Assembly (NCBI GenBank): GCA_902728285.1
Contig: CACVBU010000485.1
Location: 558,001-622,000, forward strand
Source of the DNA: Clytia hemisphaerica
Taxonomy: Eukaryota > Cnidaria > Hydrozoa > Leptothecata > Clytiidae
Length of the DNA stretch: 64,000 nucleotides
Reading direction: 5' to 3'
The notes under the pieces were generated by a model. That model had not been told where the DNA came from, did not search any database, and was given only the letters and a program-made list of their open reading frames with translations. The translations under genes and the position numbers were made by a program. Numbering within the stretch: the first letter of the stretch is position 1; every line of letters starts with the position of its first letter. Positions 58,803 through 64,000 of this stretch are shown piece by piece.

Positions 58803-59127
58803 AATAAAATTACAAAGCCGTATAAATTTTTTAACCGTATCAATTCAATTCAAATATCAAAGACGCAGAAAGCAGCATCGTAAAACATATAAAGACTCTT
58901 TTGTCAACAACTATTAAAAAGTTGTGACAACCAAAGATAACATTACATCATCAACAGCCAATCAATGGCTGCGCGCTTCGCACGAAAGTGAACACCGGCC
59001 TTTATAGTTTCCTTTCTACTGGGAGGATGTTTTTGCATAAATTTTGGCAAATGGAAGTAAGACCCTAAAAACCTTTTTGGAAAATTTGGGTTATTAAATA
59101 TATTTAAATTTCTGTTTATTTTTACAG

Positions 59128-59723
59128 ATGAGAAGATCAAATTCACCATGAATAAACTTAATCAAATTACAAACAGTGGAAGAAAGAAAATCGACATAAT
59201 TTTAGGCAGTAAGGTAGGAAAAAAGTTCTTTCGGTACACATTTTTTATAAATGTATTGCTAAAGCCCTTAAAATCAAAGTGAAAATTTTTCTATCTTATG
59301 AAAGAAATTCTGTATTCAAATTTAAAAACCCACGTGACCTGAAAATATGTCAAACCATCGACCATTACTTTATCCTTTGTATTTGTTTTATTTTCCAGGC
59401 AAAGCTATCGTCGTTGGCTTCCAATCCTTTAATAGTCGTAGTCCATGGTGACACTGTGACACAAATTTTGGCGCATGGGAAAGTGCTAGCCACTTTTCCA
59501 GAAAGTGTGTCGAGCCGCTTAGAATTAGCCATCATTACAATGATAGGGTTTTACTATCTGTTTGACATTGAATATCCACCCAATTGCAACTGGCGTTTTC
59601 CCTACTCTCTTACACGATTTTCAGGGACTCTAAGGTTGTCCCTGCAATTAAATGTCAGTTGGATAAATTTATGGAAGCATACACGAACTTTAAACTAAAT
59701 CGCATTGGGGCGAGAAATAATTA
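59128..59723 (+). pseudogene. Transposon-linked ORF with GDTV...LEYPP-type segment, decayed
   Basis: A first exon-like piece 59128-59213 (after TTTTTACAG, donor GTAGGA) encodes DEKIKFTMNKLNQITNSGRK. The second begins after TTATTTTCCAG at about 59400 and encodes LASNPLIVVVHGDTVTQIL, then FPESVSSRLELAIITMIGFYYLFDIEYPPN. A one-base shift near 59590 moves into FSLLSYTIF, DSKVVPAIKCQLDKFMEAYT and a TAG at 59721-59723. A similar segment recurs at 61190-61349. Segments of the type 'YY-F/L-D-I/L-x-YPP' occur in transposon-associated proteins I recall from metazoan genomes; the function is unknown to me. Confidence 0.5.
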
Positions 59724-60257
59724 GTATGATTGGTTAACGTCTTTTGTTTTATTTTTAGAAGTATTATCTGATTACACTCTTTTTTATTTATAAGCATACG
59801 GGAAAATTGGGTCGAGGCTCAATATGATTAGAGAAATTTATTTTCAGCCTAAATTTATGCTTAAGGGGGACTTCATGAAAATTTCGAATTTTAAGTGGAT
59901 GCAAATCCAATCAAAATAAAAAAAATTGCCCAAAGTTTTTCATATCATTGAAAATGGTAATCAAACACTGTAAAAACTCAAAATTCTTACATAGGAAGAT
60001 AATTCTTATTTTAAGAATTCACAATCTCATATTGAGAAAATATAAAACGGTCGGAAAAATATTTCTAGTTTAAGATTTAGGTTTTCTGGTTTTGAGAAAT
60101 TTATTGATTTAAAAGGAAAGTTATTCTCGTTTCAAGAAAAATATATTTTGACCCCTACAGGGAAAAATTTCAAGAAAATAAAATCTTGAGAAACTTTAAA
60201 ATGATCATCATGATTTAAAAAAAACCTTTTTAATAAATTAACTGATTCCTTTTGGAA

Positions 60258-60528
60258 TTACTCTTTTGTGCTTAACTAGGGGGTGGAATAAACGAAGGGC
60301 GTGGGTACTTCAGATAAAAATCAATAAAATGGGGGGTCATAATTAAGTGTTATTGGTCTGATTTTGCTAAAAATCCCAAGGAAAATAAAGGTTTTTGACC
60401 AATTTCGGCACTTCGTAGCATGAAAGTCATAAAACAGGGGTGGGGTCATTATAAAGTGATATGGGGTGATTTCTTTTCCAATAATTGCAAAATGATCCCC
60501 CTTCTACAATTTAAGCACAAAAGAGTAA
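60258..60528. mobile_element. MITE, family M5, best bounded copy
   Basis: TTACTCTTTTGTGCTTAA is exactly inverted at 60511-60528 (TTAAGCACAAAAGAGTAA). The interior ATAAAATGGGGGGTCATAAT and GGTCATTATAAAGTGATAT words match the copies at 47.4-47.9 kb. Confidence 0.88.
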
Positions 60529-60599
60529 GCAACCTGGGACCAACTTTTTCAGCCTCCAGCAATGCCCTAAAAGGAGGTTGTTTGCTCATAAAAAGTACT

Positions 60600-61157
60600 T
60601 TACAATCTTAGTAATAAATTATCCTTCATATACTCTTCGATTATGTTATTCAAATCGTATTTGATTGGTACATACCAATTTCCAAGCAATTGTTTTTTGT
60701 GGTAAACATTGAAATCAACGAGTCTGTAATAATTACAGATAAATGTTTTTTCACAATCGAATTCATCGACCTTATACGCATTGACAAAATAATCGTAATA
60801 CAATGTTTTAAGAATCACAGTCTCAAAATACACGTAATTTTTAAAGACCCAGATGCTTTTTATTTCGCCAAATATTGGCTGCTGAGCTTTTTCGGAAACA
60901 TCAACTATAACCAACCCTTTAATATTGTACCTTGTACCATGAAGTGTAATCCAGCTCACATTAGACACAGTTTCAAGACACACTCCAGGCAGTAAAGACT
61001 GGGCATCAAATAGTTGTCGTAGATCTTTTACTTGTTTAGGCGCAACTTTTTTTAACACGCCAAGTTTTCGTTCTGTAGAAAATAATGGGTGAGTATTTGG
61101 GTCTTCAGATCCATCTCCAAAATTTGAGGACTCAAGAAACTGGTGACGAGATGCCAA
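60600..61157 (-). CDS. Unrecognised 185-residue ORF inside a TIR element
   Basis: An uninterrupted minus-strand frame, MASRHQFLESSNFGDGSEDP at the start and YMKDNLLLRL at the end. The middle has VSWITLHGTRYNIKGLVIVD and QQPIFGEIKSIWVF, with an alternating beta-like pattern. No signal peptide or membrane segment. ORFs with the pattern 'W-x-x-x-G-x-Y-x-x-G-x-x-x-x-V ... P-x-FG-x-I-x-x-I' recur in transposon-rich parts of animal genomes in my recollection, but I cannot name a family. Its start is divergent to, and overlaps, the plus-strand ORF at 61143. The open frame suggests it is recent or still used. Confidence 0.6.
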   Translation of the reverse strand: MASRHQFLESSNFGDGSEDPNTHPLFSTERKLGVLKKVAPKQVKDLRQLFDAQSLLPGVCLETVSNVSWITLHGTRYNIKGLVIVDVSEKAQQPIFGEIKSIWVFKNYVYFETVILKTLYYDYFVNAYKVDEFDCEKTFICNYYRLVDFNVYHKKQLLGNWYVPIKYDLNNIIEEYMKDNLLLRL

Positions 61158-61189
61158 AGAAATCTCGAGATTTTTGAAATAAATATTCT

Positions 61190-61349
61190 CTCCAGTGGGA
61201 AACTACTGGCCAAATTGGAGCCTCATGAAATCGAGCTGGCTGTTATAACATTTTGTTCTCACTATTACTTAATGGATCTGAATTATCCACCGTGTTGGTC
61301 AGCGGCGCTGACGTTTTTACAATTTGCGATTAATGTTAAATTTTCCTGA
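61190..61349 (+). pseudogene. Fragment related to the 59.4-kb ORF
   Basis: After an acceptor-like TATTCTCTCCAG (61185-61196), the frame encodes GKLLAKLEPHEIELAVITF, then HYYLMDLNYPPCWSAALTFL and a TGA at 61347-61349. It aligns with GKVLATFPES...ELAIITMIGFYYLFDIEYPPN at 59.5 kb: the same spacing, about half the residues shared. The upstream part is missing. Confidence 0.5.
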
Positions 61350-61387
61350 AATACTGACACTGTTCCTTTTGTTGGATATTTTCTTCG

Positions 61388-61672
61388 TACACGCTTTTTT
61401 TTATAAGAACCAGTAAATTTTGGCTCAGGCTGGGCTGTTCTTAATTTTTTGAAATTTTCAGGCTTAAATGTTCTTACGATGTTCTTATTATACTTAGTTT
61501 CTTTACTTAAGAACTTAAAATAGTTTAAAATCTGTTAAAATCCTGTTAAAATCAGTACTTTTTTAGTAATTTCTGAAATCTGAGGCTCAGGTTGTTCTTA
61601 ATTTGTTCTTAGGTTTTGGCCAAATTTCAGCCTCATGTTCTTATGAAATTGTTCTTATAAAAAAAGCGTGTA
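61388..61672. mobile_element. MITE, family M4 copy 3
   Basis: GTACACGCTTTTTTTTATAAG and GTTCTTATAAAAAAAGCGTGT are the inverted ends; the interior TTCTTA words match the 39592 copy. Nested in the 59968-61903 element. Confidence 0.8.
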
Positions 61673-61903
61673 TCTCGTGTCATGTGATTGAAATTTTTCT
61701 TTTTTCTGCTAGACAATTAAATTTTGTTGCTTCACAGTCGGATTAAATTGGTAAAAAAATTTCCAAGAGTTAGTCTGCAGATTGGATTATTTCTCTGAGA
61801 CCAGATCTAGATTTAAGATAAAATAGCTTGATATAATGACAAGGGCAAATATTCTTATTTTCAGCTTTTTTTTTCTTAAAATAAGAATTCTGATTTTTAC
61901 AGT

Positions 61904-62917
61904 GTGCTCTACTTTTAAAGAATCAGATACTGTTGCAACTCGTTGCCTTGTCTTTTATGTGCGTGGTATATCAGCAGATCTTATAAGTTCAGCTTCGCTT
62001 ACCTTGCCACTGTTGGTGCCACGGGCTCTCAATTGATGTTACTTTTTTGGAGAGCTGTCTCCGTACTAGAGCTGACTTGCAAGCTAAGAGTAATTTTCAC
62101 TGTGTCAAGACAAGAGATTTGTGGAACGGAAATCCAATTTTATGGAATCAGATTGTGCATGTGGTTCAAGATGACATGTATCGCAGTTTGAAGTTGCTGC
62201 CGCCAAAATTATATCTGGCACACATCAACCTAGCTTCATACTTTTCAATGACTGTCAGTCTAGCAACACAGGTTTTGAGCTCAAAATGGCAAGTGTCCTC
62301 TATCGCTACTACCCTGAGTACAAAACAACAGCTGACCTGATTGTTTTTTTTATTGTTTTAACATCAGGTCTCAGGAGGAGGGAAAATTGAAAAGAAAAAT
62401 CTTTTTAGAACCATTCCGAGATTAAAATGACTGGAGACTTGATTGGCTCCGAAACGTTTTTTTGGGTTATTTTGATAGTTGGAAGAGGAAGGTCTACTCA
62501 ATAACAGATAAGACTGATAAGGAAAAGGAGAGAATGTTTATTCCTTATAAAACCTATGAAGGTATATGTATAAATGTTAGCTCACTTGTTGAATCAGTTA
62601 AATTCCTCTTAAAAAGTGGTGCTGAATTTGTACTGACAGAGATGTTTTGTCAAGATGCTTTAGAAGAATATTTTGGTCGTCAAAGATGTATTTCTGGCTT
62701 CAATACAACACCAAGTGTTTTTCAGTTTGGGTACAATGCAAATGCTCTCCGTCTTCAAAGATTCATAACACCCACTCGAACTGGCAATACCAAAGGTGTT
62801 CACAGAGGAAAAAGGATGCCGTCTTGGACAGTTGTTGACAGCCGACCACTGAAAAAAGGCGAACAAACCAGATTGGTGCAAATGAAGAAGATGCAAATGA
62901 GGAATAGATTTGAATAG
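61904..62917 (+). pseudogene. P-element-type transposase C-terminal half, with deletion and frameshifts
   Basis: Pieces in order: ATRCLVFYVRGI; shifted frame KFSFAYLATVGATGSQLM followed by LFWRAVSVLEL; shifted frame DLWNGNPILWNQIVHVVQDD, KLLPPKLYLAHINLAS and VSLATQVLSS; then the 62462-62917 frame with MFIPYKTYEGICINVSSLVE, LTEMFCQDALEEYFGRQRC and a basic end. These match the catalytic core and C-terminal region of P-like/THAP9-type transposases (general knowledge). The segment between the VLEL and DLWNG parts, where a 'DG-SPNR...DPPH' region is expected, is missing, so the gene is dead. The end (62917) is at a normal place. Confidence 0.8.
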
Positions 62918-63430
62918 AGGATAGTTGAACACAGTTTTTATGGCCAGTTTAAAAGCTCCCAGTTTAGTTTTTTTAAGTTTTTCATATAAATATACTGTTG
63001 TGATGTACAAGTTTAAACGTTTATATCGTTTCTAGTTAAATGTTATTTTATATCGAATGTTTTGAAATAATTTTTATGGACTGTGTTTGGGTCTGCAACA
63101 AAAAAATCACATTGTGAAGTTTAGTGGGAGTATTCCCTAAAAGTACTATTTGTGTACCTCCTGATAGTCTAGGAGTGTCACTCAGTCTGGTCAAAAACCA
63201 ACAATGGTAGCCAAGGCAAGGGGAGTTTCAAATTAAGTTAGATTTCATGAAAGTTGGTAGGGGTGGTAGAGGGTGAGTGGTGACAAAGCAGGATGGACTT
63301 CCTCAAGTGATATCTTCAGATTCATATCTATGTTCTGACCTTTTAAGTTACTTTAATCATAATTCTCAAATTATGTTGCCATAGCAGGTTTTTCGAGCCT
63401 CTACTGTAACTTTCTTTTTACAGCAAAAAA
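62918..63430. other. Non-coding stretch, nothing recognised
   Basis: No ORF or structured repeat found between the transposase remnant and the last ORF. Confidence 0.45.
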
Positions 63431-63436
63431 AATAAA

Positions 63437-64000
63437 ATGCTCGATTTATATTACAAAGATTGTGCTTTTAACCTTGAGTTGGCAGAAAGTGATGCCCGTC
63501 TTATATTGGATGATAAAGAGGCAAAAACTGAAAAAAACCGCCAAACAAGACACCGACAGAACGAACAAAAAAAACTTTACAAACAAGAAATTTCACTTTT
63601 AAAAAAAGAAAACCGTAATCTACTAGAAAAATTGAGCCCGTCAAACGTAAAGGAAAAAGAACTCCAAATTGTGAGTATGGACATTGAAGAGAACAAAGAC
63701 ACTGACAGAAGAATTCAATTGACATTGGTTGAAACGAGGCCACCAATCCATGCTCGGCATTTTGCCATACTTGCACTAGGTATAAAAACAAACTGTATTT
63801 TGAAGATTTTGACGATGTGTACAAAAGTGACGAAAACAAATGTAATATAAACCGCAAGGGGACACCCGACGAGATGAAGATTGAAGGCACAATGCAATCC
63901 TTTTTCGACCAGCAATTGGTGACGAACACGCCAGCATTAGAAACAATAGAATTCATCATTTTCACTTTTGATAACGAAACAACAATCCAGAAACGAGAGG
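63437..64000 (+). CDS. Partial gene running off the right edge; coiled-coil protein, unrecognised
   Basis: After TTTTTACAG the frame from ATG 63437 encodes MLDLYYKDCAFNLELAESDA and a Lys/Glu/Arg-rich helix (EKNRQTRHRQNEQKKLYKQE, ISLLKKENRNLLEKLS) that should form a coiled coil. Near 63780 the reading moves by one base (or is spliced) into YKNKLYFEDFDDVYKSDE, KGTPDEMKIEGTMQSFFDQ and ETIEFIIFTFDNETT, open to the window end. 'FTFDNETT' faintly recalls the first motif of DEDD exonucleases (FDxET), but this is weak. Probably another transposon-borne gene. Confidence 0.4.

Larger units (their letters stand above)
59968..61903. mobile_element. TIR element (CACTGTAAAAA ends), 1.9 kb, with nested MITEs and ORFs
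   Basis: CACTGTAAAAACTCAAAATTC at the left and AGAATTCTGATTTTTACAGTG at the right are inverted; both subterminal regions carry TTCTTATTTTAAGAA-like words. It contains a 185-codon minus-strand ORF, a short plus-strand ORF, and nested MITEs at 60258-60528 and 61388-61672. The insertion lies directly upstream of the P-like transposase remnant. Confidence 0.65.

Noticed and set aside
63540..63650. bZIP domain in the last ORF
   Set aside because: Basic residues and Leu spacing are suggestive, but the basic-region signature is not satisfied.

Overview
This window looks like nuclear DNA of an invertebrate metazoan. It is AT-rich, its genes are split by GT-AG introns, it encodes ezrin/radixin/moesin (ERM) proteins, and it is crowded with small terminal-inverted-repeat (TIR) elements plus one nearly intact non-LTR retrotransposon. 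The sequence does not fix the phylum; a soft-bodied marine invertebrate such as a cnidarian, sponge or tunicate would fit the repeat style, but that is a guess.

Layout. 0-14 kb: MITEs around a head-to-head pair of two-exon genes (2580-3186 minus, 5028-5648 plus). Each encodes a 159-residue secreted protein with three Trp/Cys repeats, and the pair sits on the arms of an old inverted duplication. 14.2-31.3 kb (minus strand): two complete ERM genes in tandem. The upstream copy has 5 exons (566 aa). The downstream copy has 9 exons plus an alternative first exon (588 aa). Introns shared by the two copies keep position and phase. 31.7-43.7 kb: MITEs, a candidate orphan exon at 32.8 kb, and a 5'-truncated LINE nested inside an older TIR element (35.3-38.7 kb).

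44-64 kb is transposon-dominated. It holds a 1.2-kb foldback element; a decayed P-element/THAP-type transposase N-terminus (45.5-48.5 kb); a composite array (50.6-58.4 kb) with three copies of an unrecognised ORF and about 20 copies of a ~130-bp unit bounded by splice-like signals; a TIR element carrying a 185-codon ORF (60.0-61.9 kb); and the C-terminal part of a P-like transposase (61.9-62.9 kb). Another open frame runs off the right edge.

The most unusual items are: (1) the 50.6-58.4 kb array, whose unit reads as a 77-nt exon-like segment plus a 53-nt intron-like segment and whose ORF copies use the same flanks; (2) the ERM tandem pair with precise intron differences and an alternative promoter/first exon; (3) the inverted secreted-repeat gene pair with conserved exons but diverged introns; and (4) P-transposase N- and C-terminal remnants, same strand and order, separated by the array. 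Several TIR families are supported by visible target-site duplications (8 bp, 5 bp, TA, TTAA).
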